From: RYN-122 sp963761655 | GTDB lineage: Bacteria; Actinomycetota; Actinomycetes; Mycobacteriales; SCTD01 | Assembly: GCA_963761655.1 (NCBI GenBank) | Contig: CAVXHI010000003.1 | Span: 1 to 64,000 of the forward strand | DNA: 64,000 nt | Reading direction: 5' to 3' | Part shown: positions 35,201 through 45,784 of the stretch, one piece after another | Layout of the letters: the number at the start of each line of letters is the position of its first letter | How positions within the stretch are numbered: the first letter of the stretch is position 1 | Program-made: the position numbers and the translations under genes | Notes under the pieces: generated by a model | Database searches by the model: none | What the model was told of the DNA's origin: nothing | The model's input: the letters and a program-made list of their open reading frames with translations, nothing else

Positions 35201-37367
35201 GCCATGCGGAGCGGCTCGACGAGGCGGGGCAGACGCGCTGTCCGGAGCGCAGGAGGCCGTGCGGTCGCAGCGACCGAGGCCGTCGTCGAGCGGCGTCGCG
35301 CGCTGCCGCTGCCGCGGCCGCCAGGGTGGCTGAGCTCGAGAGCGGCCTCGCGGCCGCACGCGAGCGGCTCGAGCGACGCAGACGCCGCGGCTGGCGTCTC
35401 GAGGAGCAGAGCGCCCGCAGCGGAGCAGCGCCTCGCCGCCGTTCTCGGCTCGACCGTCCTGGCGGGTGTCCGCACCGGTCCGGGTGCTCGGCCCGCGCGC
35501 GCGTCGCGCTGCAGGGACCGGTGGACAGCCCGCCGCAGCCTGCGGGCCGCGGCCTGGTGGACCTCGCCGGCAAGGCTCAAGGAGCAGGGGTACGGGGACG
35601 GTCTACAGCGTGCGGCGCGCGCTCGCCGCGCCCGGGCGTGCAGGCGGAGCTACCTCGAGTGGGTCGCCGCGCACGACACCCTCGACGACGCGGACCGCGG
35701 CGCGGTCCGCGCGACAAGCTCGCCGCGCTGCCCGACCGGCCGCTCCTGATCGTCCGTCTGATGCCCGTGTACCAGACGCGACCCGGAGCTGCTGCGCGAC
35801 GCCCTGGCGAGTCGCTGTCGGCTCAGCTGTACCCGCACTGGGAGCTCTGCGCCGTCGATGACCGCCGCCCCGACGACGCGCGCCTGGGACGGCCTGCAGG
35901 AGCACGCTGCCATGCGACCCCCGCTTCACGTGTGATCCAGCGGGCTGAGAACGGCGGCATCGCCGCGGCGACCAACACGGCACTCGCGATGGCGCACGGG
36001 CGAGCACGTCGTGCTCATGGACCACGACGACGTGCTCGCCCGAGCACGCCCTGTTACGTCGTCGCGGTCGAGCTCGCCCGCCACCCCGAGACCGACCTGC
36101 TGTTCAGCGACGAGGACAAGCTCGACGCCGACGGACGGCGCAGCGAGCCGTACTTCAAGCCCGACTTCAACCACGAACTGCTGCTCGGTCAGAACTGCGT
36201 CAGCCACCTCGGCGTCGTGCGTACCTCCCTGCTGCGCGCAGGTCGGCGGCCTGCGGCCCGGGGTCGACGGGAGCCAGGACCACGACCTGGTGCTGCGGGT
36301 CGTGGAGCGCACCGACCCCGAGCCGCGTCCGGCACGTCCCTTCGTGCTGTACCACTGGCGCCAGTGGGCCGGGTCGGGCACCTTCTCCTCCGCCAACCTC
36401 GACAAGGCCGCCGCCGCCTCCCGCGCGGCCGTGCAGGCGCACCTGTCGCGCCTCGGCGAGACGGCGACGGTCGAGCCGAAGCCCGTGGTGCCCGTCGTGG
36501 AACCGGGTCCGCTTCCCGCTCCCGGAGCAGGCCCGCGCGTCACGGTCGTCGTCCCGACCCGCGACCGCGTCGGGCTGCTGCGGGACTGCCTCGAGGGCCT
36601 GCTCGACCGCACGGACTACCCGGCGCTGCGAGGTGCTCGTCGTCGACAACGACAGCGCCGAGCCGGAGACGCTCGACTACTTCCGGCAGGCTGCGGCGGC
36701 GACCCGCGCGTGCGCGTGCTGCACGTTCCTGGCGCCTTCAACTTCTCGCGCGCTCAACAACCGTGCCGTCGAGCAGGTCGACAGCCGCTCTGCTGCTGCT
36801 CAACAACGACATCGTCGTCCGGCGACGCGGACTGGCTGACCGAGATGGTCAGCCTCGTGGTCCGCGACGGCGTCGGCGCCGTCGGCGCCAAGCTGCTGTA
36901 CGCCGACGGACGGGTCCAGCACGGCGGGGTCCTGCTGGGCATCGGCGGCGTGGCCAACCACGCCCACCTTTCGCGGCGCCGCAGCCCCGGCTACTTCGGA
37001 CGGCTCGTGCTCGCGCAGGAGGTGTCGGCCGTCACCGGCGCCTGCCTGCTCATCCGACGCGAGCCTACCGGGAGGTCGGCGGGCTCGACGAGGTCGACCT
37101 GGCCGTGGCGTTCAACGACGTCGACTTCTGCCTGCGGGTCCGGGAGGCCGGGCGAGCGGATCGCTGTTGACGCCCTTCGCCGAGCTCTTCCACCTCGAGT
37201 CGGTCTCGCGCGGGCTCGACGAGCACAGCCGAGCAGGCTGCCCGCTTCCACCGCGAGATCGCCTACATGCAGGCGCGGTGGGGCCACGCCTGCAGCGCGA
37301 CCCTGCCTACAACCCGAACCTCAGCGACGTCCTGCCCGACTTCACGTTGCGGCCGCGCCCCGGGTGA
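35201..37367 (+). CDS. tandem GT2 glycosyltransferase (heavily frameshifted)
   Basis: Joining the coding pieces across frames gives a rhamnosyltransferase-like protein with two GT-A domains. The first has YLEWVAAHDTLDDADR, LLIVRLMPVYQT, SAQLYPHWELCAVDD, LMDHDDVLA, LLFSDEDKLDADGRRSEPYF and VLYHWRQWAGS. The second has VTVVVPTRDRVGLLRDCLEG, VVDNDSAEPETLDYF, LLLNNDIVV, VGAVGAKLLYADGRVQHGGV, LAVAFNDVDFCLRV and ends ...YNPNLSDVLPDFTLRPRPG. The catalytic DxD-type sites are kept. At least a dozen one-base shifts lie in 2.1 kb. It builds the surface glycan backbone or side chain from nucleotide sugars. The start is not identifiable. Confidence 0.72.
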
Positions 37368-37391
37368 GGAGGCCTGGGCGGCTTTCCTCCG

Positions 37392-38608
37392 CTAGCGCAC
37401 GGCGGTGCGACCGGAGGGCTCCTGCCAGCGTGCCGCCCAGCGCGACGTACCCGCCCGACTCCCGGGGCGTCGCCGGGGGAGACGTCGAAGCGCAGCAGCG
37501 CCTTGCGGTGGTCGAGACGTCTCGGGCCGTCGTACGTCACGTCGACGCCGAGAGGTCGAAGATGCCGGGCTGCAGCATCAGCCGCGGCACGTGCGAGGTC
37601 GACGTGACCGACGCCCTCGACCGCGTCCGGCACCAGCCCGCCGTCGCGGCTGTTGTGGGCCCACAGGTAGACGCCGTCGAGCGTCTCGACGGCCAGCCGA
37701 AGACCGGGTCTGCACGCGCTCCGGTGCTGTGTAGTGCAGCCGGAAGGTGACGGCGTCGCCGGTGCGGAACCGGTACCGCGTGGCCGGCGCCGTCGAGCAG
37801 CTCGACCCGCTCGACCGTGCACCTCGCCCGAGCCCCAGCGCGCGGTGCCGCCGTCCGGCGTCGGCCATGCGGTCCTCGTGGGTCTCGCCGACGTAGTCGT
37901 CCACGACGTCGAACGGCGCGCCGACGCTCGAGCAGCCGCCCGTGGTCGAGCCAGGCGACCTCGTCGCAGAGCTCCGCATGGATGACATCGCGTGGCTGAC
38001 CAGGACGACGGTGCGGCCGCTGCGCGGAAGTCGGCGAAGCGCTCCTCGCAGCTCGCTGGAACGCCGCGTCCCCGACCGCGAGGACCTCGTCGACGAGCAG
38101 GACGTCGGGGTCGACGTTGATCGCGACGGAGAAGCCGAGCCGCACGTACATGCCGGAGGAGTAGTTCTTCACCGGCTGGTCGATGAAGTGCTCGATGCCG
38201 GAGAAGTCGACGATCTCGTCGAACTTGCGCGTCGAGCTCCTCGCGGCCCATGCCGAGGATCGAGCCGTTGAGGTAGACGTTCTCGCGGCCGGACAGCTCC
38301 GGGTGGAAGCCCGAGCCCAGCTCCAGCAGGGCGGCCGAACCTGCCCGCGGACTGCGACCGTCCCCTCGTCCGGGACGAGGATCTTGGCGAGGCACTTGAG
38401 CAGCGTCGACTTGCCGCGAGCCGTTCTCGCCGATGAGCCCGAACGTCGCGCCCTGCGGGATCTCGAAGCGAGACGTCGCGCAGCGCCCAGAAGTCCTCGT
38501 AGCCGGCGCGCGCTGCGCTGCAGCAGGCTGGCCTTCAGCGACTGGTTGCGCTCGTGGTAGAGCCGGAAGCGCTTGGAGAGCCCCTCGACCGCGACGGCCG
38601 GCGCTCAC
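37392..38608 (-). CDS. wzt: Wzt-type ABC transporter ATP-binding protein (frameshifted)
   Basis: The pieces give KRFRLYHERNQSLKA, FEIPQGATFGLIGENGSGKS (Walker A after removing one base), LLELGSGFHPELSGRENVYL, KNYSSGMYVRLGFSVAINVD (ABC signature) and DVLLVDEVLAVGD (Walker B). A C-terminal Wzt-like sugar-recognition domain ends near WQEPSGRTAVR at the TAG at 37392. It powers export of undecaprenyl-linked polysaccharide. GTG 38608 overlaps the Wzm stop (GTGA). About six shifts occur, for example within the P-loop and after LDA near 38230. Confidence 0.78.
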
Positions 38609-39466
38609 AGCTCCTCCGCCAGCCGGCCGCTGAACCGCCGGAAGACGCACACGCCGACCACCAGGGCGAGCGCCGGTCGACAGAGGCAGCCGACGCCAGT
38701 CGTGCCAGTCGGGCAGGCGGTTGTCGTACAGCAGCGCCCGGAACACCGCCGAGGAACCGCTCCATCGGGTTGAGCCCGTAGAGGTGGTCGACGGGCACGC
38801 GACGCCGAGCGACGGTCAGCCCGCCCGGCGCCGACCGCGTCGTCGACGAGCGTGGCCGGGTAGACGACCGGGGTCAGGTAGAACCAGAACTGCAGCACGA
38901 TGGCCATGAGGTAGCTGGTGTCGCGGAAGTAGACGTATCGCGATGGACAGGCGAGGGCGAGCCCGAGCGCGAAGACCGTCAGCAGCACCACGGCGAGCGA
39001 CGACCAGCGGCAGCCACAGCAGCGGTCGCCCGCCGGCGACAGCAGCAGGACCGTCAGCACGCCGAGCTCGATCAGCGAGGGTGACGACGAAGGAGAAGAC
39101 CGTGCTGCCGACGAGCACCTCGCGCGGGAAGTAGACCTTCTTCACGAGGCTGGCGTTGGCGAGCAGCGCGCCCATGCCGTTGGTGAGCGCCCGGAGAAGA
39201 ACGTCCAGGGCAGCAGGCCGCGCGGCCAGCCACAGCGCGAAGACGTCGAGCCCGCTCGGGTCGCCCTCGGCGGGTTGCGCCTGCAGCAGGACGCCGAAGA
39301 CGAGCGTGAAGATCGCCATCGTGGCGAGCGGGTTGAGCAGCGACCAGCCCTGCCCAGCGACGGTCCGCTTGTACTTGCCGCGGACCTCGCGCAGCGTGAG
39401 GTTGACGAGCAGCTCGCGGGAGTCGCGCAGCTCCGCGCCAGGGTCGTCACGGGACAAGTTTGTCAC
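38605..39466 (-). CDS. wzm: Wzm-type ABC-2 polysaccharide exporter permease (frameshifted)
   Basis: The protein begins TNLSRDDPGAELRDSRELLV and has the ABC-2 pattern NLTLREVRGKYKRTVAGQGW, LLNPLATMAIFTLVFGVLLQ, ANASLVKKVYFPREVLVGST and RDTSYLMAIVLQFWFYLTPV, and closes with GLNPMERFLG and RRFSGRLAEEL. It has six membrane helices, about 285 aa when corrected. It forms the channel with Wzt, and the two genes overlap. Shifts lie near 39195, 39085, 38945, 38820 and 38750. GTG 39466 faces the divergent GtrII-like gene. Confidence 0.78.
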
Positions 39467-39717
39467 GGCGCCGGGGCAGCAGCCTGCCGGCGAACGGTCT
39501 ACGGCGGCCGGGGATGGATCGCATCGAACCTGCCGTCGGTCGCCAGGGAGACGGATGCGCGACGGTCCGCCTGCTCGCTCTCGTCCTGCCCGGGGGCAGG
39601 CCGAGCGCAGCGCACCCGTCCGCTCGCGGACGGTCGTCCCGACGTCGCCCCTCGCTATGGTGAGCCGCTCCCGTGCGGGCGGCTGGGCGGCGCGGCAGCC
39701 ACCGGACTAGGGGGCCG
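39467..39717. other. divergent intergenic region, wzm to the GtrII-like gene
   Basis: These 251 bases separate two divergent genes. I see TATGGT (39656-39661) as a possible -10 and TAGGGG four bases before the GtrII-like start, but no convincing -35 element, hairpin or ORF. It presumably holds both promoters of the exporter and the glucosyltransferase gene. Confidence 0.3.
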
Positions 39718-41297
39718 ATGTCGCCAGGGACCGTCGACCGCGATGCGGCCGCGCACGTTCAGCGAGACCCTCGCGCTCCCCGGCGTCGCGGAGGCCTCGT
39801 CCTCGTGTTCGCGATGGTCGCGTGGGGAGACGAGCTCTTCGACCTCCATCTCACGATCGACGAGGAGATCTTCGCCGACGTCGAGGCCTGGCGCAACTGG
39901 CTCACGCAGGGCCGGTGGGGCATGGCACTGCTGAGCCGCTTCGTCCTCCCCCATCCGGTCGCGCCGGTGGTGTCGACCTCGCTCGGCGTCCTCGGCTTCT
40001 GTGCCGCCCTGCTCGTCTTCCTCAAGACCTGGTCCACGTCCCGCTTGACCCTGCTCGCGGTCGCGTTCGGCATCGTCTCCCCTGCCCTTGGCTACCTGCT
40101 CACGTTCTCCACCATCTCCTTCGGGGTCGGCGCGGCCGCCGCCGCCAGCGCTGCGCCTTCCTGCTGCTGGTACGAGACCGCCGATGGCTGGGCGCCGCCG
40201 GCCTGGCCACGCTCGCGGTCGCGATCTACCAGAGGTTCGTCGTCGTGCTGCCGGCGATGCTCGCCGTCTTCCTGGTCGCCGCACTGATGGGGGCGACCCC
40301 TCCCCGGACTGTGGCGCCTGACCTGGAAGACCTCGGCTGCACTGCCGTGTCCGGCTCGCCTACAGCGTCGGCAACAGATCGCCCTGGCTGTCACGAACAC
40401 CGAGCAGACCCCCTACGTGCAGGGCAAGGTCGACCTCGCCGGCCTGGTCGACCAACCGCTGGTCCGACTGCGGCGCGCTGCGTCCGCTGTCCGAAGCGCC
40501 CTCAGTGACTCCCCCAGCGAGTTCCACGTCCAGACCGAGCACGTCGGACTGGTCCTGCTGCTCCTGGTCGTCTGCGCGACAGCAGCCTGTGCAGTCGCGG
40601 GCGGGTGGAGGCACCTGGCGCTGGCCGGGGTGGCGCTCGGCTCCCTCGCCCTGCTGCTCGTCGGGCTCGAGGCCACCACCGCGACCGGAGCCGATCCGAG
40701 GACGCTCGTCCACCTGCCGTTCGTCTCGGCCGGCCTCGCCGGCCTCGGGCTGGAGGGCCTGCGTCGCCTCCCCCGACCCCACCTCACCGTGCGCCCAGGG
40801 GCCGCTGTGATCATCGTCCTGACCTTGGGTCTCACCGCCGACCTCAACGGCCTGTTCTTCTCGACCCAGCTCGTCTACGACCGGGACCGCCCACCTCGCC
40901 CTTCAGGTGACGACAGGCTGTCGAGCTCGGGCATGGGACCGATCACCGTCCCCCGAGCCTCGCGCTCATCGGTGCGACCGCACCCGAACGAGGGGCCCCT
41001 CACGCCGACCCGGGACACGATCGGAGCGTCGTTCTTCGCCTGGGACGGCGGCAACCCTCAGCGGGCCGCCGCGTTCATGGGCGATCGTCGCCGGACGGGC
41101 CATGACCCCCTCGGCGTCCGGTGACGTCGCGGGAAGGTTCGCCACCCTGTCCCCTTCCATGCCCTCCTGGCCGGCGCCGGGCAGCGTGCCCGGTCGAGGG
41201 AACGGTCGCCGTCCTCAAGCTGAGCGAGCCAACTCCAGCGCAGCGCGACCTGTGGTGCGCGTCGGGCGTCCAGGGCTTCTGCGCCACACCGCGATGA
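39718..41297 (+). CDS. GtrII-like glucosyltransferase domain membrane protein (frameshifted)
   Basis: The ATG at 39718 opens [18 protein letters not shown]..., then [17 protein letters not shown], with the Asp/Glu-rich first loop seen in GtrII and related GT-C enzymes, [20 protein letters not shown], and about ten membrane helices ([39 protein letters not shown]). The end reads [20 protein letters not shown]. The family adds glucosyl or other groups from a polyprenyl-phosphate sugar at the outer membrane face. Shifts are near 40150, 40300, 40375, 40900-41100 and 41190. GtrA and a DPM1-like donor enzyme lie downstream on the other strand. Confidence 0.7.
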
Positions 41298-41336
41298 CGG
41301 GGTCGACTCCCCTCCTGGACTCGGCGGGTCCGCCGG

Positions 41337-42289
41337 TCAGAGGGGCCCGGGCCGTGCGGCCATCGGCGTACGCTGACGCCAGGAACTCGTCGTAGTCGCG
41401 GATGTAGTCGTCGGCGTCGTACGGGCCGAGGCGAGCACGAGGAGCACCGCGTCGGCGGAGTAGCTGTACTGCGTCCCCCACACCATCGCCGGCATGTGCA
41501 GGCCGAGATCCGGCCGGTCCAGCGCGGAACTCCTGCCGCTCGTGCCCGTCGTCGACGACGCAGGACACGGCCCCGGACGCAGACCAGGAACTGCTCGCAA
41601 GCGCGGTGGGCGTGCTCGCCGCGGACGTCCGGCTCGGGACGTCGAACACGGTGAAGACGCGCTGCGGCGACGAAGGCAGGTCGTGCGGCGAAGTCGGCGG
41701 CCACCAGGCTGCCCCGCAGGTCGTCGGCGCGCGGTAGCGGTGCAGGCCGCACCCCGGCCACGCGGCTCTCCGGCGCTCGCTGCCCGGCGCCGGCGCGCCT
41801 GGCCCGGCTGCCGCGTCGCTGCGCGTCGACGTAGCCGACGATGCGGGCCGGGTTGCCGACGACGATGGCGTTCGGCGGCACGTCCCTGGTCACGACGGCG
41901 CCGGCACCGACCATGGCCCGCCGGCCGATGCGCACACCGGGCAGCAGGACGGCGCCGCCGCCGATGCGACGCGCCCGGCGCCGACGACCGTCTGCGCGAA
42001 GACTCGGGGTACTGCCTGCTGCGCGGGAAGAGGTCGTTGGTGAACGTGACGTTGGGGCCGACGAAGACGTCGTCCTCGAGCCGCACGCCGTCCCAGAGCT
42101 GCACGCCGCACTTGACGGTGACGCGGTCCCCGACGACGACGTCGTTCTCGACGAAGACGTGGTCGCAGATGTTGCAGTCCCGCCGATCCGCGCCCGGGCA
42201 GCACGTGGGCGAAGGCCCAGACCCGGGTGCCCTGCGCCGACGTCGTGCTGACTCGCAGAGACCCTGCGGTCATGGACGAAGACGCTCAT
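41337..42289 (-). CDS. bifunctional dTDP-sugar N-acyltransferase / 3,4-ketoisomerase (FdtC-FdtA type, frameshifted)
   Basis: The N-terminal half is a left-handed beta-helix acyltransferase: [48 protein letters not shown] and [20 protein letters not shown]. The C-terminal half is a cupin of the FdtA/QdtA type: [40 protein letters not shown] and [15 protein letters not shown]. Such fused proteins convert dTDP-4-keto-6-deoxyglucose to the 3-keto isomer and acylate the later 3-amino sugar. The aminotransferase that links the two steps is encoded at 43702. Several shifts occur, the first near 42228. The end is uncertain: 41337 fits a corrected frame, 41215 the literal one. Confidence 0.72.
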
Positions 42290-42341
42290 CGACCGACACT
42301 CCCGTCGGCTCGGCGCCGGCGAGCGGGCGGCGCGACGCAGG

Positions 42342-42732
42342 TCAGAGAGCCGGCCGCCCGAGGAAGCTCAGCGGGGCGGTGAGGCGAGGATCGGCGAGCG
42401 CGCCGACCGACAGGACCCGCGCGAGTCGACGCGTCGCGGTCGACGCACGCACACGGACGAGCCCGAGGCCGACGCACGTAGCACGCGCGAGGTACCACCC
42501 GCAGCGACCAGGCCACGCGGGACGTCTGGCGCGCGACCGGGCGGCGCCGAGAACACGAAGCGGCCGGTGAGCAGCCTCGTGAAGCAGGCCGGCGGCGAAG
42601 ACATGGTGTAGGCGACGCTGGCGGTCCAGCACGTGCGCGAGCAGCGACGACAGGCACGAGGTCACGAGCGTGTTCGAGTCCGCCGACGAGCAGGAAGCGC
42701 AACACCTGGCGCGCTCGCGGGCGGTCAGCCAC
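42342..42732 (-). CDS. gtrA: GtrA family membrane protein (frameshifted)
   Basis: The GTG at 42732 opens [20 protein letters not shown], the classic GtrA first helix, then [28 protein letters not shown] and an end in LSFLGRPAL. Four helices and about 130 aa fit the family. GtrA flips polyprenyl-phosphate-linked sugars for GtrII-type transferases. Its start overlaps the end of the DPM1-like transferase gene, the expected gtrB-gtrA pairing. Shifts occur near 42675, 42600 and 42520. Confidence 0.7.
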
Positions 42733-43700
42733 CGGCGCGGCCCGGGAAGACCTCGTGCGTCATCGGCGACCGCACCGGGCCGCCCCTTGCTGTTCTCGTA
42801 CGTGCGCCACACGTAGGAGCCCGACGATGCCCAGGCCGAACAGCACGGTGAAGGTGGACAGCAGCATCACCAGCATCAGCGGCGTGTAGCCCGCCTGGTC
42901 GATGGCGCCGGTCAGGCGGGCCGACCAGCACGGTGACTGCGCGCGAGCACGGTGAGCACCCCACCGACCGCACCGACCAGGTCAGCAGCAGTGATCGGGA
43001 CGTCGGTGAACGAGAAGACGCTGTCCAGGAAGTAGCGCAGCTTGCGCCGGAGGGACCAGCCGCTGCGGCCCTCGGTCGCGCGGCGCAGCGGCGTAGGGCA
43101 CCTCGACGCGGCGGAAGCCCAGCCAGTACAGCAGCCCGACCAGGCTGGAGTGCGACTCGTCCAGAGCCGACCAGCTCGCTCGCGACCTGGCGGCTGCAGC
43201 CGAAGATGTCGACGCCGCCGGCCGGGATGTCGCGGTGGACCCACCGCCGGTACAGCGCCCAGAAGGCGCGGGACAGGAGCATGGTGGTGCGTGGGTCGTC
43301 GCGGCCGGTCCGGCGTCCGACGGCGACGTCGTAGTCCCCGGCGGCGAGCCGCTCGAAGAACGTCTGCGACCAGCTCCGGGGGCTCCTGGAGGTCGGCCGC
43401 CATGGCGGCGACGTACGTCGCCCCGGGCGGCGGCCAAGCCGGTCCGGATGGCTGCGAAGGAGCCGAAGTTGCGCGAGTGCGCGATCAGCTGGCTCGGGAA
43501 GCGCCTCGGGAGCAGCCGGCGCAGGACGAGCAGGGAGCCGTCTGGCGAGCCGTCGACGACGAAGACGACCTCGATGCGGCCCTCGAGCCTGGCGCGCCAT
43601 GCGCCTCCAGCCGGTCCAGCAGCGTCCGGCAGCTGGCCTCGTTGCCGTAGACCGGCACCACGACCGAGTAGGGCACGGGCGTCTCGCGGGCAGCGAGCAT
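42725..43700 (-). CDS. DPM1/GtrB-like GT2 glycosyltransferase with two C-terminal helices (frameshifted)
   Basis: The fragments are VPYSVVVPVYGNEASCRTLL (donor fold start), FGSF near AHSRNFGSF, YDVAVGRRTGRDDPRTTMLL, SRAFWALYRRWVHRDIPAGG and VDIFGCSR, SSLVGLLYWLGFRRVEVPYA, and near the end a hydrophobic pair with LMLVMLLSTFTVLFGLGIVG. These are polyprenyl-phosphate glucosyl/mannosyl transferase marks (GtrB/ArnC). It would load the lipid donor that GtrA flips. ATG 43700 sits just past the DegT stop. Shifts are frequent, at about one per 100 bases. Confidence 0.72.
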
Positions 43701-43701
43701 G

Positions 43702-44802
43702 TCACCGGCAAGCACGCGGCAGACCCGCTCGACCTCGTCGTCTGTCAGCTCCGGGAAGCACGGGAGAGTGAGCACCTCGCCTGCAGCCGCCTCGGTCACC
43801 GGGAGGCTGACCTGCCCGTATGCGCTCGGCGAACCGGCTGCCGGTGGTCGGGCACCGGGTAGTGCACGTCGGTCTGGACGCCCGCGCTCGCGCAGCCGCC
43901 GCGCGACGGCGTCGCGGTCGTCGGCGACAGCGACACGGCAAGGTGCCCGACGTGGCCTCCGCCCTCGGCCGGCAGAACGCGCACGCTGGTTCCGCGGCCG
44001 CCGTCGCGTAGCGGCCGACGATCCGCCCGCCGGCGCGTTCCGGCGTCCAGCGAGCGGCAGCCGCACCCGGAGCATCGCCGCCTGCATCTCGTCCAGACGG
44101 CTGTTGCGGCCGCCGTCCACGCCCGATGAGGTACTTCGCGCGCCCAGCCGTACTGCCGCAGCTGGCGGACCCGGGCGGCGACCTCGGGTCGGTCGCTGCG
44201 ACGACCGCGCCGCCGTCGCCGAGCGCGCCGAGGTTCTTGGTCGGGTAGAAGCTGAAGGCCGCGACGTCGCCGAACGCGCCGGCGCGCCGGCCGGCGCGGC
44301 GGCGCCCCGCGGCCTGCGCGCAGTCCTCGACGAGGGCGACCCCGCGCCGCTCGCGCAGAGCGCCGCGAGCCCTCGACGTCGGCCAGCCGACCGTAGAGGT
44401 GGGTGACGACGACCGCTGCGACCCGGCGTCGAGAGTGGCTCGACGTCCTCGACGCCGAGGGGAGCGTGCCGGGTGGACATCGGCGACCGCGACGCCGAAG
44501 CCGGAGCGCAGCGCGCGGCCGCCGCGTGTAGCCGCCCGCGTTGGCCGCGGTGACCACGACGTCGCCGACCGGCAGGCGCGACGGCGCAGGGCCAGCTCGA
44601 GCGCGTCTGTGCCGCTGGCGATGCCGAGGCAGCGCGCGACGCCGAAGTACTCCGCGAACTCCCGCTCGAACGCCTCGTGCTGCGGCCCGTGCACGTACCA
44701 ACCGGAGCGCGAGACGTCCAGGAGGGCGGCCTCGGCGCTGAGCCTTCTGGTCGTAGCCTCGGCGCAAGTCGTTGAGCGGACCACGACGGCCGGCGTCTGC
44801 AC
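43702..44802 (-). CDS. DegT/DnrJ/EryC1 sugar aminotransferase (FdtB-like, frameshifted)
   Basis: The protein reads [89 protein letters not shown] (PLP-binding Lys in PTKNLG), [19 protein letters not shown], and [18 protein letters not shown] at the end. This is the vitamin B6-dependent 3-aminotransferase that follows FdtA, giving a 3-amino-3,6-dideoxyhexose. GTG 44802. Six or more shifts occur. Together with the FdtC-FdtA gene it forms a compact dTDP-Fuc3NAc/Qui3NAc-type route; which epimer cannot be told. Confidence 0.77.
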   Translation of the reverse strand: MQTPAVVVRSTTCAEATTRRLSAEAALLDVSRSGWYVHGPQHEAFEREFAEYFGVARCLGIASGTDALELALRRRACRSATSWSPRPTRAATRGGRALRSGFGVAVADVHPARSPRRRGRRATLDAGSQRSSSPTSTVGWPTSRARGALRERRGVALVEDCAQAAGRRRAGRRAGAFGDVAAFSFYPTKNLGALGDGGAVVAATDPRSPPGSASCGSTAGRAKYLIGRGRRPQQPSGRDAGGDAPGAAAARWTPERAGGRIVGRYATAAAEPACAFCRPRAEATSGTLPCRCRRRPRRRRAAAARARASRPTCTTRCPTTGSRFAERIRAGQPPGDRGGCRRGAHSPVLPGADRRRGRAGLPRACR

Positions 44803-44860
44803 ATCAGGACCGGATGGACCTCTGCACGCACCTCAGCAGGGTACGTGCGGGCACCCCGCC

Positions 44861-45784
44861 TCAGACGCGCCCCAGCACCTGCAGCCCCTTGAGCACGAGG
44901 TCGCTCCCGCGGGTCTGCCGGTGCGCCGCGCCCGCGCACCGCGTAGCGCAGCCGCCGCGCCCAGCGGCCTGCGCGGCCAGGAAGGCCTCGAGCTGCGCCC
45001 GCGCCGGCGGGGTAGGTCGCTCGCCGTGCATGCGCAGCAGCTCGCGCGTCCTGGCGGCCGTGCTTGCCCGGCCCGTCCGGCGACAGCTGCCGCCGCACCC
45101 GGCCCGGCGCAGCCGCGACACCGGGCCCCGGCCCATGCCCACGCGTGTTGCGGCCGTGCTGGCGGTAGTGCACGACGATGGCGTCGTCGTAGAGGACGGT
45201 CCCGGTGCCCGGCCACGACGAGGTACATCCACGCGTCGTGCATGACGCACTCGCGGGGCCAGCCGCCGGCCCGCAGCACGTCGCGGGCCGCGCCGGTTGA
45301 GCACGACCGTGCAGCCGAGCGCGATGTTCTGCACGAGCGCGTTGGCGAACGACGGGCCCCGGTGCGGCAGCTCGTGCGGGTAGAGCGGCTGCAGCTGCTC
45401 GTCCACCACCAGCACCCGGGCGCAGTACAGCGCCGGACCCTCGACGCCCGTCGAGCGCCGCCACGGCACGCGCGAGCTTGTCCGGCACCCAGACGTCGTC
45501 CTGGTCGGCGAGGGCCCACAGGTCGGCGTCGTCGCAGGAGCAGGTCGAGCAGGCGGAAGAACGCGCTGCGGGCACGCCCGACGTTCGGCGCACCCTCGAC
45601 GACCCGCAGCGCGGTCGCCGTCGAGCGCGCGCAGGAGGGCGAGCGGTGCCGTCGCGTGGAGCCGTCGTCGCGCACCAGCAGCCGCAGCCGCGGGTGCGTC
45701 TGGCCGAGCACGCTGTCGAGCTGCTCGCGCGAGGTAGCGCTCGCCGTCGTAGGTCGCCATGAGCACCTCGACGAGCGGCGTCAC
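44861..45784 (-). CDS. GT2 family glycosyltransferase, rhamnosyl/glucosyl type (frameshifted)
   Basis: GTG 45784 has GGGGAGGAG upstream. The fragments are LVEVLMATYDGERYL, SVLGQTHPRLRLLVRDDGST, DADLWALADQDDVWVPDKLA (acceptor DQDDVW signature), LVQNIALGCTVVLNR, VMHDAWMYLVVAGTGTVLYD and VVHYRQHGRNT, ending SDLVLKGLQVLGRV. This is the WaaB/rhamnosyltransferase-like GT2 group. It adds one sugar to the lipid-linked glycan on the inner membrane face. The start overlaps the upstream GT4 stop (GTGA). About seven shifts. Confidence 0.77.
   Translation of the reverse strand: MTPLVEVLMATYDGERYLARAARQRARPDAPAAAAAGARRRLHATAPLALLRALDGDRAAGRRGCAERRACPQRVLPPARPAPATTPTCGPSPTRTTSGCRTSSRVPWRRSTGVEGPALYCARVLVVDEQLQPLYPHELPHRGPSFANALVQNIALGCTVVLNRRGPRRAAGRRLAPRVRHARRVDVPRRGRAPGPSSTTTPSSCTTASTAATRVGMGRGPVSRLRRAGCGGSCRRTGRASTAARTRELLRMHGERPTPPARAQLEAFLAAQAAGRGGCATRCAGAAHRQTRGSDLVLKGLQVLGRV

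Noticed and set aside
37300..37400. Overlap of the GT2 and wzt ends as a gene fusion
   Set aside because: They are on opposite strands and their corrected stops (37367 and 37392) leave a short gap; the longer frame on the minus strand is a shadow.
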